Of a stretch of DNA of 37,822 nucleotides, positions 1 through 7,620 are shown one piece after another. Numbering within the stretch: the first letter of the stretch is position 1; each line of letters begins with the position of its first letter. Below the pieces are notes generated by a model. The model had not been told where the DNA came from and searched no databases. It saw only the letters and a program-made list of their open reading frames with translations. This DNA comes from Peptococcaceae bacterium UBA6116 (GTDB lineage Bacteria; Bacillota; Desulfitobacteriia; Desulfitobacteriales; Syntrophobotulaceae), in the NCBI GenBank assembly GCA_002423425.1, contig DIWC01000035.1, forward strand, positions 1-37,822, written 5' to 3'. Made by a program: the position numbers and the translations under genes.

Positions 1-405
1 GGAATAACTAAAACCTTAGATTATCTTCAGAGATCTGAACCGGGATTGATTTTTACTAATTTAGTGGATTTTGATATGATTTATGGTCACAGGAACAATG
101 TCTTGGGATATGCTCAAGCTTTGGAAGAATTTGATTCCAAGCTGCCCGATATCCTGAAAGCTTTAAAAAAAGATGATCTGCTGATAATTACTGCTGACCA
201 CGGATGTGATCCGACCACGACGAGCACGGATCATTCCAGGGAATATGTTCCTCTGCTGGCATATGGGCAGAAATTTACGCAAGGGATTGATTTGGGTATT
301 AGAAAGACTTTTGCTGATCTTGGCGCTACAGTCGCCGAGCATTTAGGTCTAGAGCCTATGCCCCATGGCCAGAGTTTTTATCAATTGATTAAGGAGGAAC
401 AATAA
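1..405 (+). CDS. deoB: Phosphopentomutase, C-terminal part (cut by window edge)
   Basis: The frame is open from base 1, so the 5' part lies outside the window; the visible 134 codons are the C-terminus. DeoB interconverts ribose/deoxyribose 1-phosphate and 5-phosphate in the cytoplasm, linking nucleoside phosphorolysis to pentose metabolism. The alkaline-phosphatase-superfamily metal-site signatures are clear: DFDMIYGHRNN near the start and TADHGCDPTTTSTDHSRE further on, whose Asp and His residues bind the two Mn ions in this family. The TAA stop abuts the start of the purine nucleoside phosphorylase gene, and that gene's AAGGAGGA ribosome site (391-398) lies inside the end of deoB, so the two are translationally close. 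Order deoB-pnp-pdp is a classic salvage operon. Function is confident; only completeness is limited. Confidence 0.95.
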   Translation, partial: GITKTLDYLQRSEPGLIFTNLVDFDMIYGHRNNVLGYAQALEEFDSKLPDILKALKKDDLLIITADHGCDPTTTSTDHSREYVPLLAYGQKFTQGIDLGIRKTFADLGATVAEHLGLEPMPHGQSFYQLIKEEQ

Positions 406-1236
406 ATGATAAAAGAAAAAACATTAACTACGAAGTTCAATGAAACCAAAAAATATTTATTGGAAAAAATTGCGGAGACACCGGTTACAGGCGTTATTCT
501 TGGTTCAGGTTTAGGCAGTTTCGCCGATTTGGTCGAGAATAGAATAGAAATTCCTTACCGGGATATTCCGCATTTTCCGCTGTCGACAGTTAAAGGGCAT
601 TCAGGGAAACTTGTGGTTGGGAAGGTAGCTTCAAAACCGGTAATAGTCATGCAGGGACGATTTCATTATTACGAGGGCTATGAAATGCATGAAGTTACCT
701 TTCCGGTTCGTGTAATGCAGGCAATGGGCGTAGAAGAGTTGATTGTAACCAATGCGGCCGGAGGGATCAACCCTGATTATTGTCCGGGAGACTTAGTTCT
801 TATCAAAGACCATATTAATTTGTTAGGAGTTAATCCATTACGCGGAGCAAATATTTCAATTCAGGGACCAAGATTTCCCGATATGAGTGAAGCCTATAAT
901 GCAGCATGGCGGCAAAAGGGACTTGAGGTCATGAAAAATGCGGGTCTGAAAGCAAAGCAAGGAGTTTATGCCGCAGCCAGCGGACCGAGTTACGAGACTC
1001 CAGCTGAGATCAAGTATTTAAGAACTATTGGGGCAGACTTGGTGGGTATGTCTACAGTTCCCGAGGTCATTGTGGCCAACCACGCAGGAATGAAAGTCTT
1101 AGGGATATCTTGTGTTACGAATTTGGCCGCGGGCATTTCTGAACAAAAATTAAGCCATGCCGAAGTCATAACAGTTACCGATAAAATTGAAAAAGTATTT
1201 GTCAAAGTTGTCTCCAATGTCATTGAAGTAAGCTGA
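406..1236 (+). CDS. punA: Purine nucleoside phosphorylase, trimeric (class II) type
   Basis: A cytoplasmic enzyme that cleaves inosine or guanosine with phosphate to the free base and (deoxy)ribose 1-phosphate, the substrate of the neighbouring phosphopentomutase. Length (276 aa) is normal for the trimeric family. Visible signatures, in order: the phosphate-binding GVILGSGLGSFAD near residue 30, HSGKLVVG, the MQGRFHYYEGY segment, VTNAAGGINP, and the base-pocket region GPSYETPAEIKYL followed by GMSTVPEV and the later SCVTNLAAGI. The pattern fits 6-oxopurine-specific enzymes rather than the hexameric DeoD type. The ATG follows the deoB stop directly, preceded by AAGGAGGA at a normal distance. 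It is followed by pyrimidine-nucleoside phosphorylase after 16 bp, so both nucleoside classes feed one pentose phosphate branch. Confidence 0.95.
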   Translation: MIKEKTLTTKFNETKKYLLEKIAETPVTGVILGSGLGSFADLVENRIEIPYRDIPHFPLSTVKGHSGKLVVGKVASKPVIVMQGRFHYYEGYEMHEVTFPVRVMQAMGVEELIVTNAAGGINPDYCPGDLVLIKDHINLLGVNPLRGANISIQGPRFPDMSEAYNAAWRQKGLEVMKNAGLKAKQGVYAAASGPSYETPAEIKYLRTIGADLVGMSTVPEVIVANHAGMKVLGISCVTNLAAGISEQKLSHAEVITVTDKIEKVFVKVVSNVIEVS

Positions 1237-1252
1237 CAAAGAGGATAAATAA

Positions 1253-2554
1253 ATGAGAACGGTTGAATTGATCGGCAAAAAAAGAGATGGACTGGAATTA
1301 GCTAACGAAGAGATAAAATTTATTGTTCAGGGCTATGTCCAGGGCAGCATACCCGATTATCAAGCTGCGGCTTTAATGATGGCTATTTATTATATGGGGA
1401 TGACGGCACGGGAGACTTCCGACTTGACCATGGCCATGGTTGAAAGCGGAGAACAAGTTGCCATATCGCTGCCGGATAAGGTCGTTGTTGATAAACATAG
1501 TTCCGGCGGGGTAGGGGATAAAACAACCTTGATTGTTGCTCCGCTTGTTGCCGCCTGCGGGGTGCCTGTTGCTAAAATGTCCGGGCGGGGGTTGGGCCAT
1601 ACGGGAGGAACGATAGATAAACTCCAGGCTATTCCGGGTTTTCGGGTTGAGATAAATCAAGAAGATTTTATCAGACAGGTGGAGAAAATCGGTATCTCGA
1701 TCATTGCACAAACAGCAAATTTGGTTCCTGCAGATAAAAAAATGTACGCGCTGCGTGATGTCACAGCCACAGTAGATTCAATTCCTTTAATTGCCTCTTC
1801 AATTATGAGTAAAAAAATAGCTTCCGGAGCTTATGGGATTGTACTTGACGTTAAATATGGTTCCGGGGCCTTTATGCCAACTGTCGGAAAAGCAGGTGAC
1901 CTGGCCAGGGCTATGGTGGACATTGGCAAAAATGTCGGCAGAGACACGGTGGCAATCCTCAGCAATATGGATCAGCCTCTCGGCAAGGCAATCGGCAACA
2001 GTCTTGAAGTTTTAGAGGCGATAGAATGTCTGCAGGGAAATGGTCCGGAGGATTTAGTGGAAGTATGTTTGGAATTAGCCAGCTGGATGCTGGTTGTTGG
2101 GAGAAAAGCTGATTCAGTCCAAAAGGCCGGGAGTCTTTTGTCTGATGCCTTAAGCCAAGGCAAGGCCTGGGATAAATTTTTAGAGTTTGTCCAGGCTCAG
2201 GGGGGCGATATAGAAGCTGTAAAGAAGAAGAATCTGGCGTTAGCTCCTGTTAAAGTAGAGTTTAATGCTGCGGCCAAGGGGTATATCCAAAAGATAGATG
2301 CCCGTAAAATTGGCTTAAGCGCGATGATTTTAGGAGCTGGACGGGAGAATAAAGAAAGTGGAATTGATTATGGGGCAGGTATATATCTCCTAAAAAAATA
2401 CGGAGAGGATGTGCAGGCAGGAGAACCAATCATGACACTGTATACTTCTTCGATTGATAAAGTACAGCCTGTTTTAGATATTCTTGCCGAAGCCGTAACC
2501 ATAAGCGGAAGTAATATTTCTATCGAGCCGGTGGTTTCTACTGTTGTGCGCTGA
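1253..2554 (+). CDS. pdp: Pyrimidine-nucleoside phosphorylase
   Basis: Phosphorolyses uridine, deoxyuridine and thymidine to base plus (deoxy)ribose 1-phosphate, completing the salvage operon with deoB and punA. The 433-residue length matches the family. The N-terminal helical domain is followed by the phosphate-binding KHSSGGVGDKTTLIVAP segment (about residues 81-97) and the family signature SGRGLGHTGGTIDKLQ (about 110-125). The C-terminal alpha/beta domain contains the DYGAGIYLLKKYGEDV region typical of pyrimidine phosphorylases, which resembles biotinyl folds. The ATG is preceded by AAAGAGGA about 8 nt upstream. No terminator was seen after the stop, so transcription may continue into the next gene, whose ribosome site lies in a small hairpin. 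Firmicutes enzymes of this family are usually less selective than E. coli DeoA; specificity is not visible here. Confidence 0.95.
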   Translation: MRTVELIGKKRDGLELANEEIKFIVQGYVQGSIPDYQAAALMMAIYYMGMTARETSDLTMAMVESGEQVAISLPDKVVVDKHSSGGVGDKTTLIVAPLVAACGVPVAKMSGRGLGHTGGTIDKLQAIPGFRVEINQEDFIRQVEKIGISIIAQTANLVPADKKMYALRDVTATVDSIPLIASSIMSKKIASGAYGIVLDVKYGSGAFMPTVGKAGDLARAMVDIGKNVGRDTVAILSNMDQPLGKAIGNSLEVLEAIECLQGNGPEDLVEVCLELASWMLVVGRKADSVQKAGSLLSDALSQGKAWDKFLEFVQAQGGDIEAVKKKNLALAPVKVEFNAAAKGYIQKIDARKIGLSAMILGAGRENKESGIDYGAGIYLLKKYGEDVQAGEPIMTLYTSSIDKVQPVLDILAEAVTISGSNISIEPVVSTVVR

Positions 2555-2565
2555 ATTGGTCTAAT

Positions 2566-2601
2566 CCCCCTCAAGGAACTCATAGAATATTTCAAGGGGG
2601 G
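2566..2601 (+). promoter_or_regulatory. G/C hairpin covering the ribosome site of the next gene
   Basis: A run of five C followed by T (2566-2571) can pair with AGGGGG (2595-2600), and that G run is the Shine-Dalgarno sequence of the GTG start at 2608. The inner part of the hairpin is only partly paired, so stability is moderate. It lies 11 bp after the pdp stop and has no T tract, so it is not a terminator. It may damp translation of the downstream gene; this is inference from sequence only. Confidence 0.35.
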
Positions 2602-2607
2602 ATAAAA

Positions 2608-3102
2608 GTGAATAAAACCAAAATATTGGAAATAAAAGACGGTCTTCATACCGGTATGAGTTATGCCATACTGGCCAATAAAGATCGTCTTTTTAAACAT
2701 AGGCATGCCTGGAAAGTATGGCGTGCTCTTAAAGAATTTGGCTGCAGAGCATATTTGGTGGCTCCGGATCTGGCTAGTTTTGAAGGCAGCAAAGTATTCC
2801 CTGATTTGGATAGCCTTAAGGGAAAAGTTGACGTCGTTATTCCTTGTCTTCATAAGGAGTACCTCGGGGAACTAGTTACAAAAACTGCCCGGATCAATGC
2901 CAAATATCTTTGGTTTCAGGAAAATAACTGGACACCTGAATTTAGCGATGATTGTCAGGAAAAAGGAATTACCGTAGTCCGTGGATGTGTTCTGAAACAT
3001 AGGACATACCAAAAACCATTTGCTTATTTTAATCCCTGTTATTGGCATGGCAGACAGGAAAAACAGGTTGCAAACAAATACATAAGATTTAATAAAATAT
3101 AA
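2608..3102 (+). CDS. CoA-binding domain protein (YccU-like)
   Basis: A 164-residue soluble protein that resembles the small CoA-binding (Rossmann-like) family found as YccU in E. coli and fused in succinyl-CoA synthetases. The pattern is seen in the order WRALKEFGCRAYLVAP, a segment with DVVIPCLHKEY in the place where the family has VDVVxVFR, then KYLWFQENN matching the usual WxQ-G turn, and ITVVRGCVLKHR matching the conserved V(V/M)xRCxxxE ending. The acidic residue usual after the cysteine is replaced here by Lys-His. The GTG start is chosen because AAGGGGG lies 7 nt upstream. Function of the family is unclear; ligand binding is inferred from the fold. It sits between the salvage operon and dacF and may be cotranscribed with the former. 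Confidence 0.6.
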   Translation: MNKTKILEIKDGLHTGMSYAILANKDRLFKHRHAWKVWRALKEFGCRAYLVAPDLASFEGSKVFPDLDSLKGKVDVVIPCLHKEYLGELVTKTARINAKYLWFQENNWTPEFSDDCQEKGITVVRGCVLKHRTYQKPFAYFNPCYWHGRQEKQVANKYIRFNKI

Positions 3103-3129
3103 ATATTAAATTATTTTACTGGCATACTA
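3100..3129 (+). promoter_or_regulatory. Sigma-G/sigma-F type promoter of dacF
   Basis: TAAATA (3100-3105), 17 bp, then CATACTA (3123-3129). The known forespore sigma-G consensus is about TGAATA, 17-18 bp, CATACTA, so this is 5/6 plus 7/7 with the right spacing. A transcript would begin near 3137, just ahead of the GGGAGG ribosome site of dacF. In Bacillus subtilis dacF is known to be a forespore gene, which agrees. The match overlaps the stop codon of the preceding gene. Confidence 0.6.
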
Positions 3130-3161
3130 AAGAAACAAATAATCTTTGGGAGGTTCTGAGT

Positions 3162-4322
3162 ATGCCGAAATATTCTCTGCGCTTACTAACTGTGTTTTTG
3201 ATAAGTTCATGTTTCTTAGTTTGCAATGTAATGCCTGTCAAGGCAGCGAATATTGAAACCACTGCCGCAAGTGCCATTCTTATGGATGCCGAAACCGGAA
3301 AAGTTTTGTACGAAAAGGACTCTCATAAAGAACTTCCGCCTGCCAGTGTCACAAAATTAATGACATTATTGGTGGCGGCGGAAGCCATAGAGAATGGAAA
3401 GGCAAATCTCAAGGATACCGTTGTTGCCAGTGAAAAGGCTTGTTCATTAGGCGGATCGCAAATTTATTTAGAGCCGGGAGAAAAATTTTCGCTGGAAGAA
3501 ATGCTGATTGCTATTGCCGTAGGGTCTGCCAATGACGGTTGTGTCGCTGTTGCCGAACACATCTATGGAACTCACGAAGAGTTTGTTGATGTTATGAATC
3601 AAAAAGCCAAGGAATTAGGGCTAAAGAATACGCATTTCGTTAATGCTTATGGTCTGCCGGCCGAAGGACATTACACGAGTGCTTATGATTTGGCAGTGAT
3701 CGGCAGAGAAGCATTAAAGCATCCTCTGATTACCAAGCTTACGGCAATGAAAGAGTATGATCTGCGCAATGGAGAATTTAAGCTCTGGAATACCAATAAG
3801 CTTTTATGGTGGTATGAAGGAGCCGATGGTTTCAAAACCGGCTGGACCCAGGAGGCCAAATATTGTCTTGCTTCTACAGTAAAAAGGGATGGTTTAAGAC
3901 TAATCTGCGTAGTCATGGGTGTGCCGGAGGCAAGAGGACATTTTCAGGAATCCATGAAAATATACAATTACGGTTTTGCTAAATACATGTACAAAGAATT
4001 TGCACCTGCCGGTTCTAAACAGGGGGAATTATTGGTAAATAAAGGAGCAAAGCCTTCGGTGGAAATTGTGGCCGAGAAACCTGTAGGTGCTTGTGTGGAA
4101 AAAGGTAAAGATAAAAATTTGCGAATTGAAACAATAATTAAGTCTACAGTTAGCGCGCCAATTGTCAAGGGTCAAAAACTTGGAGAAATCGTTATTTACA
4201 GCGGGCAAGAAGAACAAGGAAGAATAAACTTAATTGCAAAGGAAAATGTTGAAAGAGCAAGCTTTTTGGAAACAGTAAAGAAAACGGTCAGTGATTCCTA
4301 TCGCCTGTCGCAGGTTCAGTGA
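3162..4322 (+). CDS. dacF: D-alanyl-D-alanine carboxypeptidase, sporulation type
   Basis: A penicillin-binding-protein-5-type enzyme that removes the terminal D-Ala from peptidoglycan stem peptides outside the membrane; DacF in bacilli tunes spore cortex cross-linking. A signal peptide is evident (basic start, hydrophobic stretch from about residue 8 to 24, cleavage likely after VKA). The three active-site motifs are intact: SVTK at 62-65, SAN at 122-124, KTG at 225-227. The C-terminal PBP5 domain of about 100 residues is present, and the last 20-30 residues may form the amphipathic membrane anchor. The ATG follows GGGAGG, and a sigma-G-like promoter lies at 3100-3129. Its stop is 2 bp from the stop of sigF on the other strand. 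In B. subtilis dacF instead lies directly upstream of, and collinear with, the spoIIA operon, so the local order is rearranged. Confidence 0.93.
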   Translation: MPKYSLRLLTVFLISSCFLVCNVMPVKAANIETTAASAILMDAETGKVLYEKDSHKELPPASVTKLMTLLVAAEAIENGKANLKDTVVASEKACSLGGSQIYLEPGEKFSLEEMLIAIAVGSANDGCVAVAEHIYGTHEEFVDVMNQKAKELGLKNTHFVNAYGLPAEGHYTSAYDLAVIGREALKHPLITKLTAMKEYDLRNGEFKLWNTNKLLWWYEGADGFKTGWTQEAKYCLASTVKRDGLRLICVVMGVPEARGHFQESMKIYNYGFAKYMYKEFAPAGSKQGELLVNKGAKPSVEIVAEKPVGACVEKGKDKNLRIETIIKSTVSAPIVKGQKLGEIVIYSGQEEQGRINLIAKENVERASFLETVKKTVSDSYRLSQVQ

Positions 4323-4324
4323 TT

Positions 4325-5110
4325 CTATTTTTCCGAAGTCTCATCGTTAAGTATTTGTCTAAGCCGGTGCAAGGCTGCCCGTTCAATTCTCGAAATTTGT
4401 ACCTGGGACAAATTCATAGCTTTAGCAATTTCACTTTGAGTTTTATCTTCAAAAAATCTCAACATCAGGACATCTTTTTCTCTAATCGGTAATTTATCAA
4501 GAACTTCATTGAGGGCAATTTTTTCAAACCAGCCCGGATTATTTTCTTTATCGATACAGAGCTGGTCTAACACATAAATTGGATCTGAGTCATCTTGATA
4601 AAGAGTGTCATGAATTGAGGACAGACTTTGAACAGCTTCGAGAGCGACAACCACGTCTTCGCTTTCAACGCCGATATCCGCTGCGATTTCATTTACGGTA
4701 GGATCTCTTGTTAAGTCAATTGAAAGCTTTTCCCGGGAGCGGTTTATTTTATAAGCTAATTCTTTATAAGAACGCGGAACCTTGATTGGATGGTCGTCTC
4801 TTAGAAATCTTCTAATTTCACCAATAATCATTGGAACTGCGTAAGTTGAAAACTTAACTCCATAAGAAAAATCAAATTTATCAATTGCCTTGATTAATCC
4901 AATCGTACCGATTTGAAAAAGATCTTCCAGCTCATATCCTCTATGGGCAAAACGCTGGATTAAATTAAAAATTAGTTTTAGATTACAGTTTACCAACCGT
5001 TCCCGGGCATCGATATCATTTTTTTGAGCCTTATGCAACAGTTCCATCATTTCGGTTTCCGAAAGCAAAGGGAAGCGTGGCAAATTCATATCTGAAAGTC
5101 GTTGAATCAT
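4325..5110 (-). CDS. sigF: RNA polymerase sigma-F factor (first forespore sigma)
   Basis: Directs early forespore transcription after septation. The 261 residues contain region 2 (FAHRGYELEDLFQIGTIGL and YAVPMIIGEIRRFLRD), region 3 (DLTRDPTVNEIAADIGV) and region 4 with the helix-turn-helix KTQSEIAKAMNLSQVQISRIER. The starting MIQRLSDMNLPRFPLL resembles the N-terminal stretch of sigma-F and sigma-G proteins that precedes region 2. The ATG at 5110 is preceded by GGAGGT at ideal distance. It is the third gene of the spoIIAA-spoIIAB-sigF operon, 12 bp after spoIIAB, which encodes its anti-sigma factor. Genetic linkage to spoIIAA and spoIIAB identifies it as sigma-F rather than sigma-G or sigma-B. 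No terminator is visible at the 3' end, which meets dacF tail to tail. Confidence 0.96.
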   Translation of the reverse strand: MIQRLSDMNLPRFPLLSETEMMELLHKAQKNDIDARERLVNCNLKLIFNLIQRFAHRGYELEDLFQIGTIGLIKAIDKFDFSYGVKFSTYAVPMIIGEIRRFLRDDHPIKVPRSYKELAYKINRSREKLSIDLTRDPTVNEIAADIGVESEDVVVALEAVQSLSSIHDTLYQDDSDPIYVLDQLCIDKENNPGWFEKIALNEVLDKLPIREKDVLMLRFFEDKTQSEIAKAMNLSQVQISRIERAALHRLRQILNDETSEK

Positions 5111-5122
5111 AATATTACCTCC

Positions 5123-5557
5123 CTAATGAGAGGGTTGAAGATTTTTTAAGTTCTTGACCATTATTACCTTTGTACCCTGGTTGACTTCCGATTCAACCTT
5201 AAGCTCATCCATGAAAGATTGCATAAATATAAAACCGAGTCCCATTCTTTCCGGATCAGTGGAATATGAGGCTTGCATTGCCTGTTTGACATCGGGTATA
5301 CCACAACCGGTATCAATTACCTGGATTATGATCTTTTCGGCTGAAGCTTCTAATTCCAAGGTTACAAAGTTATCCGGATTGTTATTATAACCATGAATAA
5401 TGGCATTGGAGACGGCTTCGGAAACAGCAACCTTCAATTCTTCCAACTCATTAATCGGCAGGTCTAATTGTGCCCCTAAAGCAGAGGCTAGCATCCTGGA
5501 AATCGTTACGTTTTCCGGAAGACTGGAAAATGTAAAATTCATTTTATTTACTTTCAT
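5123..5557 (-). CDS. spoIIAB: Anti-sigma F factor and SpoIIAA kinase
   Basis: Binds and inhibits sigma-F before septation and phosphorylates the anti-anti-sigma factor SpoIIAA with ATP. The GHKL ATPase motifs are visible in order: N box KVAVSEAVSNAIIHGYNN, G1 box IDTGCGIPD, G2 box MGLGFIFMQSF. The protein is about 144 residues, the usual size. An in-frame TTG lies one codon upstream of the ATG at 5557; the ATG is chosen because GGGG of the ribosome site is then 8 nt away instead of 5. It is cotranscribed with spoIIAA (36 bp upstream) and sigF (12 bp downstream). Together these three genes form the partner-switching module that fires sigma-F only in the small compartment. Confidence 0.96.
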   Translation of the reverse strand: MKVNKMNFTFSSLPENVTISRMLASALGAQLDLPINELEELKVAVSEAVSNAIIHGYNNNPDNFVTLELEASAEKIIIQVIDTGCGIPDVKQAMQASYSTDPERMGLGFIFMQSFMDELKVESEVNQGTKVIMVKNLKNLQPSH

Positions 5558-5593
5558 CAATTATTCCCCTTTCTGATATTAAACCCATTCCTA

Positions 5594-5908
5594 TTAAGCC
5601 GTTTCATCCGATATAAATTCGATGATTTTTGGAAGGCCGGACATTTCCATAATTTTAAAAATATGAGGCGGAACGTCGGCAACTTTTAGCTTTCCTCCTA
5701 AAGGAAGCAATTTTTTATATCTTCCGAGGAGAACTCCAAGACCCGAACTATCTATAAAATTTAGGTCTCCCATATGAAGAACTACAGTTTTTATTCCTTT
5801 CTTATCTATTTCCATGTCGATAGTATTTTTTAGTTCAGTTGCATTCTTCATATCAAGCTCACCTGTAAGAAAAACATGGAGAGTCTGGCGCTCAATTTTT
5901 CTTTCCAT
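5594..5908 (-). CDS. spoIIAA: Anti-sigma F factor antagonist (STAS domain)
   Basis: A 104-residue single-domain STAS protein that, when unphosphorylated, displaces sigma-F from SpoIIAB. The conserved NFIDSSGLGVLLGRYK segment (about residues 50-65) contains the serine pair in which the phosphorylatable serine lies; SpoIIE dephosphorylates it in sporulating cells (family knowledge; spoIIE is not in this window). The start ATG at 5908 has AGGAG about 10 nt upstream. It is the first gene of the spoIIA operon and is preceded by a sigma-H-like promoter with an exact 0A box at 5945-5969. The gene to its other side is the divergently transcribed spoVA operon, about 190 bp away. Confidence 0.95.
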   Translation of the reverse strand: MERKIERQTLHVFLTGELDMKNATELKNTIDMEIDKKGIKTVVLHMGDLNFIDSSGLGVLLGRYKKLLPLGGKLKVADVPPHIFKIMEMSGLPKIIEFISDETA

Positions 5909-5944
5909 TTAAATCACGCTCCTATTCTCAGTAGTAAAACCTAA

Positions 5945-5969
5945 CTTCGACATACCCCGAAAATTTCCT
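5945..5969 (-). promoter_or_regulatory. Sigma-H-like promoter of spoIIA with Spo0A box
   Basis: On the minus strand AGGAAAT (5969-5963) is followed after 14 bp by CGAAG (5949-5945), close to the sigma-H consensus AGGAWWT, 12-14 bp, RGAAT. The sequence TGTCGAA (5952-5946) is an exact match to the Spo0A box TGNCGAA and overlaps the -10 element. In B. subtilis the spoIIA operon is known to use sigma-H and Spo0A~P. The overlap with -10, rather than a site upstream of -35, is unusual for an activator site, so either the promoter or the box assignment may be off by some bases. Confidence 0.5.
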
Positions 5970-6094
5970 TTCTATTACCAGATGGGACATATTTGGGGGA
6001 AAAATAGAATTTAGTATCTTCATAAGAAAAAGCAGCTAGTTAATGGAATTTATTGAAGGAGATTAGGGAATTATACAATAAAAGGGGTGAAAAA

Positions 6095-6571
6095 ATGAAT
6101 CAATCCAATTTGCGTCCGCCAACAATTAACCTGACCCCCAAGGAGTATAAAGAAATAACACAGAGGATTTCTCCTAAACCGAAGGTCCTCAAAAATGTCA
6201 TTATGGCCTTTTTAGTTGGGGGGCTGATATGCAGCTTCGGCCAAATACTTATAAATTTTTATATGAATTATACCGGCTTGTCAAAAATAGCTGCGCAAAT
6301 GGCAGGAACAGCCAGTTTAATTCTTCTGGGAGCACTTCTAACAGGCCTGGGAGTATATGACAAAATTGTTAAAATTGGAGGTGCCGGCGGGATTGTTCCG
6401 GTCACCGGGTTTGCCAATTCCATGGTTTCACCTGCTCTTGAATATAAAAGAGAAGGATATGTCTTCGGAGTAGGAGGCAAACTGTTTACTGTTGCCGGAC
6501 CTATTTTAGTTTATGGAATAGTGACTTCAATTATTGTTGGGATAAGCTACAGCATAATCAACTGGTTTTAA
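6095..6571 (+). CDS. spoVAC: Stage V sporulation protein AC
   Basis: An integral membrane protein of the forespore inner membrane; SpoVA proteins move Ca-dipicolinate into the spore and release it at germination, and SpoVAC is reported to act as a mechanosensitive channel. The 158 residues start with a soluble stretch (LTPKEYKEITQRISPKP) followed by hydrophobic segments such as VIMAFLVGGLICSFGQIL and MAGTASLILLGALLTGLGVYD, the conserved KIGGAGGIVPVTGFANSM loop, and a C-terminal membrane helix. The ATG at 6095 is preferred over an in-frame TTG at 6053 because AAGGGGTG lies at proper distance. First gene of a three-gene spoVACDE operon, 28 bp before spoVAD. Its sequence is visibly paralogous to spoVAE. 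SpoVAA, AB and AF are absent here, as in many clostridia. Confidence 0.94.
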   Translation: MNQSNLRPPTINLTPKEYKEITQRISPKPKVLKNVIMAFLVGGLICSFGQILINFYMNYTGLSKIAAQMAGTASLILLGALLTGLGVYDKIVKIGGAGGIVPVTGFANSMVSPALEYKREGYVFGVGGKLFTVAGPILVYGIVTSIIVGISYSIINWF

Positions 6572-6598
6572 TGCAATTAGAAAATGGAGATGGAAAAA

Positions 6599-7606
6599 TT
6601 GGTATCGAAAAAGGTAGGAAATCAAACAGTTGTTTTTCAAAATCCTCCTATTGTACTTTCGGGATATAACGTTGTTGGTCCTAAAGAGGGAGAAGGTCCC
6701 TTAAAAGGCAGCTTTGATAAAGTACTTGCGGATACCTATGACGGGGAGAAATCCTGGGAAAAAACCGAAGCAAAAATGTTGGAGACCGCCATGAGGGAAG
6801 TTGTGAATAAAGCCAATGTTCCCTTAGTCTCTGTAGATTATATCTTAGCAGGAGACCTCTTGAACCAGATTATATCCTCAAGCTTTGCAGCCAGACAAAT
6901 AGGTCTGCCTTTTATTGGCTTATACGGTGCCTGTTCTACAATGGCTTTATCCACTGCTCTGGGCGCAGTACTAATTGATGGCGGATTTGCTTCTAAAGTA
7001 ATTTGTTCTGCTTCCAGTCATCATGACACGGCGGAAAGACAGTTCAGACTCCCGACTGAACAAGGGAACCAGAGAGCAATGTATGCCCAATGGACGGTTA
7101 CCGGAGCAGGAAGCCTGCTGCTGGGCAATTCTGGGGCAGGACCTAAAGTTACCTCGGCAACCTTTGGACGAGTAATCGATTATGGCGAAACAGATACCAA
7201 CAACATGGGCGCAGCAATGGCACCGGCCATAGCTGATACAATTATCAATCATTTCAGCGATTTAAACCGCCAACCGGATTACTATGATTTAATAGCAACC
7301 GGGGATCTGGGATCAATCGGGCTGCAGCTGGTCTTGGAAATCCTGAATAAAAGCGGTACAAAAACCGGCATTAATTTTACAGACTGCGGAGTTATGATAT
7401 TTAGTCCGAAGCAAGATACTCATGCCGGAGGAAGTGGGTGCGGGTGCTCGGCAGTAGTCTTAACCGGTCATATTCTAAAAAAAATAATCAGCGGTGAATT
7501 AAAAAAAATATTGCTGATAGGAAGCGGTTCCTTACATAGTTCTACATCTTCCCTTCAGGGGGAGTCCATACCGGCTATAGGGCATGCTGTTTCCATTGAA
7601 GCTTAA
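6599..7606 (+). CDS. spoVAD: Stage V sporulation protein AD (dipicolinic acid binding)
   Basis: A thiolase-like soluble protein on the spore inner membrane that binds dipicolinate and works with SpoVAC and SpoVAE in its uptake and release. Visible features: GNQTVVFQNPPIVLSGYNVVGPKEGEGPL at the N-terminus, the central GLYGACSTMALSTALGAVLID stretch with the thiolase-fold nucleophile-loop equivalent, SSHHDTAERQFRLPTEQG, and the GGSGCGCSAVV segment near the C-terminus. Start choice: ATGs at 6584 and 6590 have no ribosome site, whereas GGAG at 6586-6589 sits 9 nt before a TTG at 6599, giving a start that lines up with B. subtilis SpoVAD. The ATG at 6584 remains possible (340 aa). The stop overlaps an ATG in front of spoVAE. 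Confidence 0.93.
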   Translation: MVSKKVGNQTVVFQNPPIVLSGYNVVGPKEGEGPLKGSFDKVLADTYDGEKSWEKTEAKMLETAMREVVNKANVPLVSVDYILAGDLLNQIISSSFAARQIGLPFIGLYGACSTMALSTALGAVLIDGGFASKVICSASSHHDTAERQFRLPTEQGNQRAMYAQWTVTGAGSLLLGNSGAGPKVTSATFGRVIDYGETDTNNMGAAMAPAIADTIINHFSDLNRQPDYYDLIATGDLGSIGLQLVLEILNKSGTKTGINFTDCGVMIFSPKQDTHAGGSGCGCSAVVLTGHILKKIISGELKKILLIGSGSLHSSTSSLQGESIPAIGHAVSIEA

Positions 7607-7620
7607 TGGGGGGATACAAT

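Noticed and set aside
2368..2853. 161-codon minus-strand frame over pdp and the next gene
   Set aside because: Antisense to two well-supported genes; no ribosome site and no family features.
5998..6027. Sigma-G promoter of spoVAC (GGAAAA, 17 bp, CATAAGA)
   Set aside because: Only 4/6 and 5/7 matches, so not supported although forespore control is expected.
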